DNA from: JACPDH01 sp041671505
Lineage (GTDB): Bacteria > Acidobacteriota > Thermoanaerobaculia > Gp7-AA8
NCBI GenBank assembly: GCA_041671505.1
Contig: JBAZBK010000015.1
Location: forward strand, 100,665-164,664
Reading direction: 5' to 3'
DNA length: 64,000 nucleotides
The position numbers and the translations under genes were made by a program. Below, one piece after another: positions 9,068-16,793 of this stretch (positions are counted from its first letter, which is position 1; each line of letters starts with the position of its first letter). The notes under the pieces are model-generated. The model saw only the letters and a list, made by a program, of their open reading frames with translations. It was not told the DNA's origin and did not search any database.

Positions 9068-11221
9068 TTGAGAAAGTCGCCGGGCCGGCAGGAATCGACA
9101 GACGGTCGCAGCGCCGACATCGCCGCGTTTCGGGCGCTCTTGCGCTCGGTCATCGAGAATCGCCAGTTCCCCGACGCAGCGCAGTCCGTCTTGAAGGCGT
9201 GCCGCGAGAATCTCGGCGCGGAATCGGGATTCGTCGCGCTTCGCCCCCGAGGTGGGGAGGGACTCGACGTCGTCATCGTCGATCCTCCCGGAGTCGAAAT
9301 GACTGTCGCCAGTGGATTGCCCTCACCGCTTCGTCGCCTCAGCATTCGCGCCTCACAGGGGCTGCGCGCTGTCGCGGCAAACCACCTGGCGAGCGACCCC
9401 GACTCAGCTGCGAAGGGTACCGGGAGCTTCGTCATCGAGAACGCGTTGATCGCTCCCGTCGTCCTTGGCGGCGAGCTCGCCGGCCTCCTCTGCGTGATGA
9501 ACGCGAAGGGAGGATTCTCGGCCGCCGACTCCGGCCTCGGCGAGGTCTACGCCGAGCTTGCTGCCGTCGCGCTCCATCACAGCCTCACTGTGAACGACCT
9601 CGAGATCCACAGTCATGCGCTGGAAGAAGAGAGGCACGCGGGCGCTGCGCAGCTCTGGCAGTCGGAACGCGAATTCCGGACGCTCGTCGAAAATCTGCCC
9701 GACGTCATCGCACGCTTCGACGCCGATCTCCGGCACCTCTACGTCAGCCCGACGATCCAGAGGCTGACCGGTCGGCCGGCCGAAGAGTTCGTCGGTAAGA
9801 CGAACCTCGAGCTCGGGATGCCGCCCGATGTGACGCAGCAGTGGAACGCCTCGATCAAGCGGGTGCTCGCAACGGGCCGCCCGGAGCGGCTCGAATTCGA
9901 GTTCCCGAGCCCCGATGCGACGCGACACTTCGATTGCAGGCTCGTCGCGGAGCGGGGCCCGGATGGAAAGATCCAGTCGGTGCTGAGCGTCGCCCGCGAC
10001 GTGACCGAGCGATGGCTCGCGTACGAGGCGGAGAAGCGCGCCCGCACTGTTGCCGACGCCCTCCGCGAGACGACCGTGCTGCTCACCCGCAGCCTCGACC
10101 GCGAAACCGTGCTGTCGACGATGCTTGACTGCCTGCGCCGCCTCGTTCCCTTCGATCGTGCGCGGGTCATGATGCTCGAGGCGGAGTCGCGAGTTTCGGT
10201 CCGCGCGATCTTCGACGGGAAGCACGTCGTTCCTCTCGAGGCGGAGGTGCGCCCGGAGTTCGATCCGGATGACCACCCGATCGTGCGCGACATCCTGACG
10301 ACAGGAACGGCCGTGCTGATCCCCGACATCCGGACTCGCGCCGACTGGAGCCTTCCGACGGACGGCTCCATGGAGGTGAGCTGGATGGGCGTTCCGCTCT
10401 ACGCGCGCGGCGACGTCGCCGGCCTTTTCTCACTATCCAAGAGCGAGCCCGACTACTTCAACGAGGAGCACGTCAGGCTCGCCGAGGCGATGTCGACGCA
10501 GGCTTCGGTGGCGGTGGAGAATTCGGTGCTCTTCGAGCAGATGCAGGTGTCGACGCAGCGACTGCAGGCGCTATCACGCCGCATCGTCGAGGTGCAGGAG
10601 AGCGAGCGGCGACACATCGCGCGCGAGCTTCACGACGAGGCGGGGCAGGCGCTCGTCTCCCTGCGTTACGGCCTTCGAATGCTCGAGCGGCAGATCGACC
10701 TCGGCGAGAGCGTGACGGAGCGGGTTTCCGAGCTCGTCAACCGAACCGATGCGGTGATCGACGGACTGCATCGCCTTGCGGCCGATCTGCGGCCCGCGAG
10801 CCTCGACCATCTCGGGCTCGAGGCCGCCCTGCGTCAGTACTCCCGATCGGCGGGAACCGAGACGGGGCTGGCCGTCCGGTTCAAGGCGCGCGGATTCACG
10901 GATGACCGGCTCGAGCCCGCGATCGAGACGGCGCTCTATCGTGTGGTGCAGGAAGCGGTGGCCAACGTCGTACGGCACGCCCGCGCGACGGGTGTCGACA
11001 TATTCGTGAGGCATCGCGGTGACAGCATCATGGTGATGATCGAAGACGACGGGGTCGGGTTCGAGGAGAGGCTGGTTCCGCTGAATGGACATTTCGGCCT
11101 GCTGGGCATGAGAGAGCGGGCCGCGGCGCTCGGAGGAACGCTGACGGTGGAAAGCACGCCGGGAGCCGGGACAACGATCGTGGTGGAGGTGCCAATTGAC
11201 AATCCGAATTCTGATCGCTGA
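9068..11221 (+). CDS. GAF-PAS-GAF sensor histidine kinase (NarL type)
   Basis: Cytoplasmic kinase of about 717 residues with no membrane segments. Order: GAF-like domain (about 20-185), a short helical linker, PAS (about 195-320), second GAF (about 335-480), HisKA_3 dimerisation helix with the phospho-accepting His in RRHIARELHDEAGQAL, and HATPase_c with DDGVGFEE and HFGLLGMRERA. No ATG is available. I chose the TTG at 9068 because GAGAGGGG lies just upstream; the frame stays open to 8894 but that stretch does not look coding. Its 3' end overlaps the response regulator gene by 26 bp, so they form a two-component pair. Confidence 0.88.
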   Translation: MRKSPGRQESTDGRSADIAAFRALLRSVIENRQFPDAAQSVLKACRENLGAESGFVALRPRGGEGLDVVIVDPPGVEMTVASGLPSPLRRLSIRASQGLRAVAANHLASDPDSAAKGTGSFVIENALIAPVVLGGELAGLLCVMNAKGGFSAADSGLGEVYAELAAVALHHSLTVNDLEIHSHALEEERHAGAAQLWQSEREFRTLVENLPDVIARFDADLRHLYVSPTIQRLTGRPAEEFVGKTNLELGMPPDVTQQWNASIKRVLATGRPERLEFEFPSPDATRHFDCRLVAERGPDGKIQSVLSVARDVTERWLAYEAEKRARTVADALRETTVLLTRSLDRETVLSTMLDCLRRLVPFDRARVMMLEAESRVSVRAIFDGKHVVPLEAEVRPEFDPDDHPIVRDILTTGTAVLIPDIRTRADWSLPTDGSMEVSWMGVPLYARGDVAGLFSLSKSEPDYFNEEHVRLAEAMSTQASVAVENSVLFEQMQVSTQRLQALSRRIVEVQESERRHIARELHDEAGQALVSLRYGLRMLERQIDLGESVTERVSELVNRTDAVIDGLHRLAADLRPASLDHLGLEAALRQYSRSAGTETGLAVRFKARGFTDDRLEPAIETALYRVVQEAVANVVRHARATGVDIFVRHRGDSIMVMIEDDGVGFEERLVPLNGHFGLLGMRERAAALGGTLTVESTPGAGTTIVVEVPIDNPNSDR

Positions 11222-11834
11222 CGACCACGTCGTCGTACGTTCCGGGCTCCGCGCGCTGCTGGAGACCGACCCCGAGCTCGAAGTCGTCGGTGAGGCTGCG
11301 AACGGGACCGACACGCTGCGGATGTCGGAGGAGCTGACTCCCGATATGATCCTGCTCGACATCACCATGCCCCCCGAGAACGGCATCGTGACGGCGAAGC
11401 AGCTGAAGGAGAAGCGCCCGGGAGTCATCGTGCTCTTCCTCACGATGCACGAGGATGAGAGCCTCCTTCACGAGGCGCTGCGTGCCGGCGCATCCGGCTA
11501 CGTGATCAAGCGCGCCGAGGAGTCGGAGATCATCCAGGCGATTCACGCGACTTCGAACGGCGACATCTACGTCCATCCCTCGATGACGCGCGCGCTCCTT
11601 CATCAGCCGGTCACGGCGGAGCGGCGGAGAGGGGAGCCGGTCGTCGCGCTCACCCCGCGCGAGCTCGACGTCCTCCGGCTGCTCGCGAAGGGAAACACGA
11701 ACAGGCAGATCGCCGACCTCCTGGATCTCTCCATTCGGACCGTCGAGAACCATCGCGCGAACCTGATGGGAAAGTTAGGCCTGGTGAGCCGCGTGGAGTT
11801 GGTGAACTACGCGGAGGAGCACCATTTGCTTTAG
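11196..11834 (+). CDS. NarL/FixJ-family response regulator
   Basis: 212 residues. REC domain with IADDHVVVRSGL, phospho-acceptor Asp55 (MILLDITMPPENG), and a Lys in GYVIKRA. C-terminal LuxR-type HTH at about 145-205 (LTPRELDVLRLLAKG, NRQIADLL, VENHRANLMGKLG). It starts at a TTG with GGAGGTG four bases upstream, inside the kinase gene. Phosphorylated by the preceding kinase, it would bind DNA as a dimer. Palindromic GTAG-N3-CTAC sites nearby are candidate targets, but that link is inference from proximity and site symmetry only. Confidence 0.93.
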   Translation: MTIRILIADDHVVVRSGLRALLETDPELEVVGEAANGTDTLRMSEELTPDMILLDITMPPENGIVTAKQLKEKRPGVIVLFLTMHEDESLLHEALRAGASGYVIKRAEESEIIQAIHATSNGDIYVHPSMTRALLHQPVTAERRRGEPVVALTPRELDVLRLLAKGNTNRQIADLLDLSIRTVENHRANLMGKLGLVSRVELVNYAEEHHLL

Positions 11835-11899
11835 GAGTTCGCTCCCGGGTTGCGCGAGTGCGGATGCCCCGGCTGTTGTGGAGTTTGTGCTCAATGCCT

Positions 11900-11941
11900 T
11901 TGAAGTTAGAACGTAGAACGCTGAACTTTGAATCCAGAAAG
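11900..11941 (+). repeat. Heptad-type repeat, single arm
   Basis: A run of seven-base units phased on GAA (GTTAGAA, CGTAGAA, CGCTGAA, CTTTGAA, TCCAGAA). It is nearly identical to the left arm of the hairpin at 12151-12252. Confidence 0.7.
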
Positions 11942-12021
11942 AGTGCAGGGCAGGCCGTGCGTGTCCGCGTTTCGCATTCTTCGTTCCGCTGCGAATGTCT
12001 CTCGTAAGTTCTGGCAAACCT

Positions 12022-12127
12022 GCATCCCGAAGGGATGCCAGAAGGTAGCCGGGGGTCGCCCCGCCCTGCGGGGGGACCCCCGGAAGACGAATGCGGAATA
12101 GTCGCACCCCGGAGGGGTGCCAGCGGG
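12022..12127 (+). repeat. Multi-hairpin dispersed repeat, family B copy 1
   Basis: Three hairpins in a row: GCATCCCGAAGGGATGC, then CGGGGGTCG paired with the following CCCCCCGG-type arm, then GCACCCCGGAGGGGTGC. The constant link GCCAGAAGGTAGCC is shared with copies at 18218, 18401, 51364 and 51492. Confidence 0.8.
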
Positions 12128-12150
12128 GAGTTCGAGCGCCCTGACGGATT

Positions 12151-12252
12151 TTGAAGTTAGAACGTAGAACGATGAATGTTGAATCCAGAAAGGCGCGGAG
12201 CAACCGGCTCCTTTCCGGATTCAACATTCATCGTTCTACGTTCTAACTTCAA
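12151..12252. repeat. Heptad repeat forming a 42-bp near-perfect hairpin
   Basis: Left arm 12151-12192 and right arm 12211-12252 are reverse complements at 41 of 42 positions, around an 18-base loop. Each arm is built of seven-base units phased on GAA. The region between 11834 and 12501 otherwise holds only families A and B. Confidence 0.85.
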
Positions 12253-12286
12253 GTCGGTGGTGCGAGCTTGCGACGCGCTGGCGCGG

Positions 12287-12443
12287 TGTCGTCCCGACGA
12301 CCGAGCCCGCGAAGCGGGTGAGGAAGGAGGGACCTCGCAGGCTGGTACTCATGTGCCACCAGCGAGAGAGCTCGTGATCAACCTCAGCTGTACCAGCCTG
12401 CGAGATCCCTCCTCCCTCGCGGTGCTCGGTCGTCGGGATGACA
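12287..12443. repeat. Dispersed 150-bp palindrome, family A copy 1
   Basis: Outer arms TGTCGTCCCGACGA and TCGTCGGGATGACA; inner arms around GACCTCGCAGGCTGGTAC and GTACCAGCCTGCGAGATC. Further copies lie at 29592, 39993 and 43686. Confidence 0.85.
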
Positions 12444-12500
12444 GGCCGGGCGTTCGTGGGCCGAGAGCTAAGGGCTAAGGGCTGAATGGCCCGCCCGCCC

Positions 12501-12779
12501 TCACCCCCGCCGCGAGACCAGGTGGATGATCGCGACGAAGAGTGCGGCGCCGATGATCGACCAGAGGATCGGGAACGGGTGGCCGCCGACGACCACCATG
12601 AAGGGCTCGGGAAGCTTGAGCAGCCCTGCGACCCACGGCCCGAAGAGCGCCCCCACGAAGCCGAGTGCGATCGAGACGACGAGTCCGCCGCGGGCGCTGC
12701 CCGCAATGGCCTTACCGATCGCGCCGCAGATGGCCGCGATCACCACGAGAACCAGAAGTGCCGGAAGTGAGATCGTCAT
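12501..12779 (-). CDS. GlsB/YeaQ/YmgE-family stress membrane protein
   Basis: 92 residues with three hydrophobic segments and the family glycine pattern: AICGAIGKAIAG near 17-28, ALGFVGALFGPWVAG near 38-52. The family (transglycosylase-associated protein) consists of small inner-membrane proteins induced by osmotic or acid stress; no biochemical activity is established. GAGGGA lies eight bases upstream of the ATG at 12779. It follows the Met-rich exported protein by 13 bp and is probably co-transcribed with it. Confidence 0.88.
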   Translation of the reverse strand: MTISLPALLVLVVIAAICGAIGKAIAGSARGGLVVSIALGFVGALFGPWVAGLLKLPEPFMVVVGGHPFPILWSIIGAALFVAIIHLVSRRG

Positions 12780-12792
12780 GACTCGTCCCTCT

Positions 12793-13218
12793 CTAGTGCT
12801 TGTGCATGGGCGGCGCTGGTGTCGAACCCTTGTCGGAATCCTTCATCATCGGACAGCCCGACACTGAATTCGCCATCCCCGTCATCATGCCGCGCTTCAT
12901 GTGCGACATCATGTGCTCCATCATCTTGGGCTGCATCTCCATCATCTCTTTTTGCATCATCGATCGCTGCGCGACGAGCTCCGTGACGACCGCGGCGGTC
13001 TTGTCGACCTTCGCCGAGCCTTTCGCCTTGTTCATTTCGGCGACCATCGCATCGAGCCGCGCATTCATCTCGGCCATGTGGGCTTTCATCGCGTCGTGCT
13101 GCTGCATCATGGCCGCGCAGTCGGGCATCGCCGGCTCCTTGGCCTCGGGTGTCTGCGCGAGGAGTGAAGGCGCCAGCAGCAGCGAAAAGGCGAGCGCGTA
13201 GAACATCTGCTTCTTCAT
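12793..13218 (-). CDS. Exported Met/His-rich protein of unknown function
   Basis: 141 residues. Signal peptide (MKKQMFYALAFSLLLAPSLLAQ) and a helical mature part. The mature part is very rich in methionine and contains Cys and His: PDCAAMMQQHDAMKAHMAEM, later MMQKEMMEMQPKMMEHMMSHMK, then GCPMM and C-terminal PPMHKH. Such composition is typical of periplasmic copper or silver binding proteins, but no named family is recognised. GGAG precedes the ATG at 13218; the frame is open further upstream without a ribosome site. It is first gene of a likely two-gene unit with the GlsB-like protein, with a double palindrome 150 bp upstream. Confidence 0.75.
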   Translation of the reverse strand: MKKQMFYALAFSLLLAPSLLAQTPEAKEPAMPDCAAMMQQHDAMKAHMAEMNARLDAMVAEMNKAKGSAKVDKTAAVVTELVAQRSMMQKEMMEMQPKMMEHMMSHMKRGMMTGMANSVSGCPMMKDSDKGSTPAPPMHKH

Positions 13219-13367
13219 TGTCGATCTCCATTCATCAGGTTCTGTGTCCGGGAAGCGGATTCGAGGGTCGCCCAATTTGTGCGGCAGCCCGGCGCGTCCG
13301 CCGTTCGTCGTTGCATCAACGAACGCACCACAATCGAAATTAGTCTCGCGGAGCCTCGCCGTGAAGC

Positions 13368-13412
13368 GCAGTTTCTACCCGGGCATAAGCCCATGTGTCG
13401 GGTAGGAATTAC
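13368..13412. promoter_or_regulatory. Double palindrome, copy 4
   Basis: Arms GCAGTTTCTACCC (13368-13380) and GGGTAGGAATTAC (13400-13412). It lies 150 bp upstream of the Met-rich protein/GlsB pair (minus strand). Confidence 0.65.
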
Positions 13413-13473
13413 GGTTCCCGTTCCACCGCCCCAAGGACCCTGCACCACTGGCGCGCCCGCGGCCGCTGTTCGC

Positions 13474-13517
13474 GTAGTTCCTACGCGAAACCCCGCGACG
13501 AGCCGGGTAGTTAGCGC
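13474..13517. promoter_or_regulatory. Double palindrome, copy 5
   Basis: The left site GCGTAGTTCCTACGC (13472-13486) is a perfect palindrome around TTC. The right arm GGGTAGTTAGCGC (13505-13517) is degenerate. It lies 102 bp upstream of the DUF3494 gene. Together with copy 4 it fills the 400-bp divergent gap. Confidence 0.6.
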
Positions 13518-13618
13518 GCTTACCCGATCGTCGCCGGACGCGTAGCCTCGAGGAGAGTTGAAATAACACAACAGCCATCGCGCGGGACTCCTACGCGCAA
13601 AGGCAGAGGAGATTCGAA

Positions 13619-14437
13619 ATGAGTCGAACGTACATCAGCCTTGCGAGCCTCGGGCTTGCTGTGATTCTTGTTTGTTCTCTCCCGGCATCCGCGCAGGTCG
13701 CGCCGTCGTTAGGCGTGGCCGGGCAGTTCGGGGCATTGGGCAAGTCGGGGGTGACCGGATCCACCGGACTCGGCACCGTGGTCGCCGGCGACGTAGGCTC
13801 TTCTCCTACGGCGACAATTTCGAATTTTCCGCCTTCGAGCGTGACTCCGCCCAATCAGCTGCATCTGTTCAATGACACGACCGTGCAGCAGGCTCAGGCG
13901 GATGCGCTGGCTGCGTACAACTTTCTGGCCGCGCAGGGGCCCGGCACGGTGCTCCCCGCGCAGCTCGACGCAGCGGTGCTGACTTCCGGCGTCTATTCGT
14001 TTTCCGGAGGGGCGGCGGATCTCGCAGCGCTCGGAACACTGACTTTGAACGGGCCTGGAATCTTCGTCTTCAACGTCGACAGCGCGCTCACTGCAAACGT
14101 CGGCTCGAGTGTCATCGGAACCGCTGACCCGTGCAACGTGTATTGGCGAGTCGGCAGCTCCGCGACGCTCAACGGGGTCAACTTCCGCGGGACGGTCATC
14201 GCCGATGCGAGCGTTACCATCGGCTCCGGCTCCAACCTGGCCGGCAGGGCACTTGCTGGAACGGGCGCGACAGGTGCAGTGACGATGGCGGGATCCGGCG
14301 GCAATGCGATTTCGGGATGCGCTTCTGCGCCGGCTGCCGCGGCTCCCATTCCCGCGCTCGATTTCGTCGGACTGGCGATGCTCATCGCCCTCACCGCGGG
14401 CGTCGGACTGTTCGTGATCAAGAGACTCAATTCCTGA
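13619..14437 (+). CDS. DUF3494 (ice-binding-like) exported protein with C-terminal anchor
   Basis: 272 residues: signal peptide cleaved near PASAQ (about 25), then a DUF3494 domain (about 27-230). The domain shows a FGALGKSGVTGSTGLGTVVAGDVGS opening, the LDAAVLTSGVYSF segment, and the strand-rich GTADPCNVYWRVGSSATLNG and FRGTVIADASVTIGSGS end. In this family a beta-solenoid binds ice crystals in some cold organisms; many soil homologues have unknown roles, perhaps adhesion. The C terminus (PIPALDFVGLAML, a hydrophobic helix, then KRL) resembles the IPTL-CTERM sorting tail. Good ribosome site AGAGGAG. A double palindrome upstream groups it with stress genes. Confidence 0.88.
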   Translation: MSRTYISLASLGLAVILVCSLPASAQVAPSLGVAGQFGALGKSGVTGSTGLGTVVAGDVGSSPTATISNFPPSSVTPPNQLHLFNDTTVQQAQADALAAYNFLAAQGPGTVLPAQLDAAVLTSGVYSFSGGAADLAALGTLTLNGPGIFVFNVDSALTANVGSSVIGTADPCNVYWRVGSSATLNGVNFRGTVIADASVTIGSGSNLAGRALAGTGATGAVTMAGSGGNAISGCASAPAAAAPIPALDFVGLAMLIALTAGVGLFVIKRLNS

Positions 14438-14460
14438 AGTCGTTCAAGGCCCCGTAGTCG

Positions 14461-14490
14461 AAAAAGCCGCGCACTCGCGCGGCTTTTCCT
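14461..14490. terminator. Bidirectional rho-independent terminator
   Basis: AAAAAGCCGCGC, loop ACTC, GCGCGGCTTTTCC. The A-run and T-run on both sides suit the convergent DUF3494 and oxidoreductase genes. Confidence 0.85.
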
Positions 14491-14538
14491 TTTGGAGACG
14501 ATCGCGTTCCACGGGCGAATGCTGCGCGGTGGTTCGGG

Positions 14539-15561
14539 TTACAGCTCCGACATTTGCACGAGCTGCTTCCCCTGGTTCCTGCCCTGGAGCATCTCGATGA
14601 AGGCCTGCGGAGCGCTCTCGATGCCCTTGGCGACGTCTTCACGGTACTTGAGCCTGCCGGCCCTCAGCCAGGCGGCGAGCTGCTGGCGCGCTCCGTGGAA
14701 GCGGTCGGCGTAGGCGGAGACGAGAAAGCCCTGCACCTTCGCCTGCCTGGCGATGAGCTGACTGAGCCACCGCGGTCCCATCTCCGGCCGCTCGAGGTTC
14801 TGCTGCGAATTCTGCCCGCACACGGAGACTCGCGCGTTGACGTTGATCAGCTCCATGACGGCGTCGGTGACGGCTCCGCCCACGTTGTCGAAGTAGATGT
14901 CGATCCCGGCGGGGCAGAGCTCGCTCAGTCTCGCGCGGACGTCGGTGTCGGCCGCGTAGTTGAAGGCGGCATCGAAGCCGAGCTCGTCGATGAGCCAGGA
15001 GACCTTCGCGTCGGCGCCGACGATGCCGACGACGCGGCATCCCCGGATCTTCGCGATCTGGCCGGCGAGCATTCCGATCGCGCCCGCTGCGCCGGAGACC
15101 ACGACCGTTTCGCCCGAACGCGGATCACAGATGTCGAGGAGCCCGAAGTAGGCGGTCAGCCCTGGGGTGCCTAACACGCCGAGCGCCGTCGAGATCGGCG
15201 CGATGGCAGGGTCGAGCCTTCGCATGGCGGCTCCGCGGGTGACCACGTACTCCTGCCAGCCGAACATTCCTTCCGCCGCGTCTCCCACGCGGAAGGCCGA
15301 ATCATTCGATTCCACCACGAAACCGACGGCTCCACCGGGAATCACGTCGCCGATCGCCATCGGGCGCACGTCCGCTGCCGCGTCGTTCATTCTCCCGCGC
15401 ATGTACGGATCGAGCGAGAGGTACACCGATCGGATCAGCACTTCGTTCGCGGCCGGGGACGGCCGCGGCGAATAGGCCAGCTGGAAGTCCGAGACCTTCG
15501 GAAGCCCCACCGGCCGGGCGGCGAGCCTGATCTGTCGGTTCAACATCGGTACTGGGTTCAA
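14539..15561 (-). CDS. NADP-dependent oxidoreductase (CurA/leukotriene B4 dehydrogenase-like MDR)
   Basis: 340-residue zinc-free medium-chain reductase that reduces C=C bonds of enones and enals using NADPH. N-terminal substrate domain with SLDPYMRGRM, the G-V-L-G-T-P-G-L-T-A-Y-FGLLDIC segment, a Rossmann domain with VVVSGAAGAIGMLAGQIAKIRGC, and DIYFDNVGG, all diagnostic of the family. Length is typical. The TTG at 15561 is preceded by AGGAGG with a four-base gap; an ATG at 15546 is the alternative. It is monocistronic and converges on the terminator at 14461. Confidence 0.92.
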   Translation of the reverse strand: MNPVPMLNRQIRLAARPVGLPKVSDFQLAYSPRPSPAANEVLIRSVYLSLDPYMRGRMNDAAADVRPMAIGDVIPGGAVGFVVESNDSAFRVGDAAEGMFGWQEYVVTRGAAMRRLDPAIAPISTALGVLGTPGLTAYFGLLDICDPRSGETVVVSGAAGAIGMLAGQIAKIRGCRVVGIVGADAKVSWLIDELGFDAAFNYAADTDVRARLSELCPAGIDIYFDNVGGAVTDAVMELINVNARVSVCGQNSQQNLERPEMGPRWLSQLIARQAKVQGFLVSAYADRFHGARQQLAAWLRAGRLKYREDVAKGIESAPQAFIEMLQGRNQGKQLVQMSEL

Positions 15562-15689
15562 TGAACCTCCTGGTGCGTTCCCGCTCGCTGCTCCGACGCT
15601 CGCCCCCTCGTTCGGCGGGTGGGCGGCTTCAGCGTTTCAGCACGAGCCCCGGGCCGCCGTGAAGCGTGAATGGCTCGGGGGCAGAAGCG

Positions 15690-15908
15690 TCAGTCTTTCG
15701 TCTTGACCAAGAGCAGTCCCGCGCCGACGACGATCGCGCCGACGCCGGCCCAGACCGGGATGTTGACCGTCTGCTTCTCCTTGACCGACATCTCCAGTGG
15801 GCCGATCTTCGCGTCGTGCGTGGTCTTCGTGTACGTGATGCCGCCCCAGGCGAGACCGATCACTCCAGCTGCGATCAGTAGAATTGCGACCAGTTTGAGT
15901 GCGCTCAT
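15690..15908 (-). CDS. Small two-helix membrane protein (DUF3185-like)
   Basis: 72 residues: helix at 4-24, short polar loop with EMSVKEKQTVNIPVW, helix at 50-68, ending KTKD. This layout matches small DUF3185-type proteins often found beside CsbD and BON genes; the role is unknown. AAGGAG precedes the ATG. A double palindrome (16063-16108) lies 155 bp upstream. Confidence 0.75.
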   Translation of the reverse strand: MSALKLVAILLIAAGVIGLAWGGITYTKTTHDAKIGPLEMSVKEKQTVNIPVWAGVGAIVVGAGLLLVKTKD

Positions 15909-16062
15909 GATTGCGTTGCTCCTTCGCTCGAACGGCGGTCATTCGCCGCAACTGCCGGCGGAATGTTCGTTGGTGAATTGAGACGGATCATTCATTTTCA
16001 CGGGATGGAGTCGATGCTCCAAGCTGTCTCAAACCTAGACCTCGGGATGGCCGGCTGGAAGC

Positions 16063-16108
16063 GCAGTTTCTACCCAATGGTCGGGGTGGGGTGATGGGTA
16101 GAAACTAC
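16063..16108. promoter_or_regulatory. Double palindrome, copy 6 (best match)
   Basis: Arms GCAGTTTCTACCC (16063-16075) and GGGTAGAAACTAC (16096-16108) are complementary at 12 of 13 positions. It lies upstream of the small DUF3185-like gene. No other feature is seen in the 400-bp gap between 15908 and 16317. Confidence 0.7.
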
Positions 16109-16316
16109 ATGGCGAGGTGCCATGTGGTGAGAGGCCTCGCGCGTGTCATTCTCGACTCAGCACGTCGAACGCCGCGGCGCCGATCCGGTTGCGGGCAAGA
16201 GGAGAAGCGGTGCGAGCGGAAACGGGAGGCGTTCTTTCGGGCCGCACGGACATGCCAAAGCAGCGCCCGGACGCCGCGAGACTCGTCGCTTCGAGCGAAT
16301 CGCCGCGCTGCGCCGA

Positions 16317-16517
16317 TCAGTTCCGGTCGATCTCGACGTTTTGTTTGCTGCCGCTGTTCGAGACCGCGATCATGATGCCGATGCCGATCAGGATCACGAC
16401 GCCGATCGACGTCCATGCCATGCCGATGTTCTCCAGCACTCCCAGCTTCCAGAGCGCGGCGAGCACGCCACCCATGAGCACGATGTAGCCGAGCAGATAC
16501 ATTCCAGTCCATTTCAT
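16317..16517 (-). CDS. Small membrane protein, unknown
   Basis: 66 residues with two predicted membrane helices (about 5-25 and 33-54) and a short charged tail. No family recognised. CAGGAG lies eight bases before the ATG at 16517. It is third in line after the BON lipoprotein and the lmo0937-like gene, separated from the latter by a hairpin, so it may be partly attenuated or separately transcribed. Confidence 0.65.
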   Translation of the reverse strand: MKWTGMYLLGYIVLMGGVLAALWKLGVLENIGMAWTSIGVVILIGIGIMIAVSNSGSKQNVEIDRN

Positions 16518-16568
16518 GATGAGTCTCCTGTCTGGCGAAGCTGGTGCTCCGCGATGTTCGAATGGAAC

Positions 16569-16599
16569 GTCAGGAGCGGCGATGCGCGCCGCTCCTGAC
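16569..16599. terminator. Strong hairpin between small membrane-protein genes
   Basis: 13-bp stem GTCAGGAGCGGCG / CGCCGCTCCTGAC with a five-base loop. It has no T-run, so either rho-independent termination is weak or it is an RNA processing or stability element. Confidence 0.5.
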
Positions 16600-16619
16600 G
16601 GATCGAGTGAGACTCGGCC

Positions 16620-16769
16620 CTAGGCGACTCGTCGCCCGGAGATCAGCCGGAAGATGACGATGACGACGGCGACGACGAGGAGGAGATGCAGCAGCCCTCC
16701 TGCCGTGTACGAGGTGACCATCCCGAGGAGCCAGAGAATGAGAAGGACCGCAAGAATCGTGTAGAGCAT
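16620..16769 (-). CDS. lmo0937/DUF5670-like small membrane protein
   Basis: 49 residues found by reading the strand directly. Sequence begins MLYTILAVLLILWLLGM, followed by TSYTAGGLLHLLLVVAVV and ends RLISGRRVA. The G-xxx-TSYTxGG-xxHxLLVxA pattern is that of the lmo0937 (DUF5670) family, found in stress clusters with CsbD and BON proteins. GGAGAACTCTC precedes the ATG. It is 24 bp downstream of the BON lipoprotein gene, hence probably in the same transcript. Confidence 0.8.
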   Translation of the reverse strand: MLYTILAVLLILWLLGMVTSYTAGGLLHLLLVVAVVIVIFRLISGRRVA

Positions 16770-16793
16770 GAGAGTTCTCCTTTCGACTGTCCG

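Noticed and set aside
12176..12478. Small frames across the palindromes at 12.1-12.5 kb (also 29.6, 40.0, 43.7, 51.4 kb)
   Set aside because: Coding potential comes from repeated palindromic DNA; the same peptides recur at every repeat copy and lack starts.
16063..16108. Double palindrome as a rho-independent terminator
   Set aside because: Arms are 18-20 bases apart without a T-run, lie upstream of genes rather than after them, and each arm is itself palindromic, which fits a protein site better.
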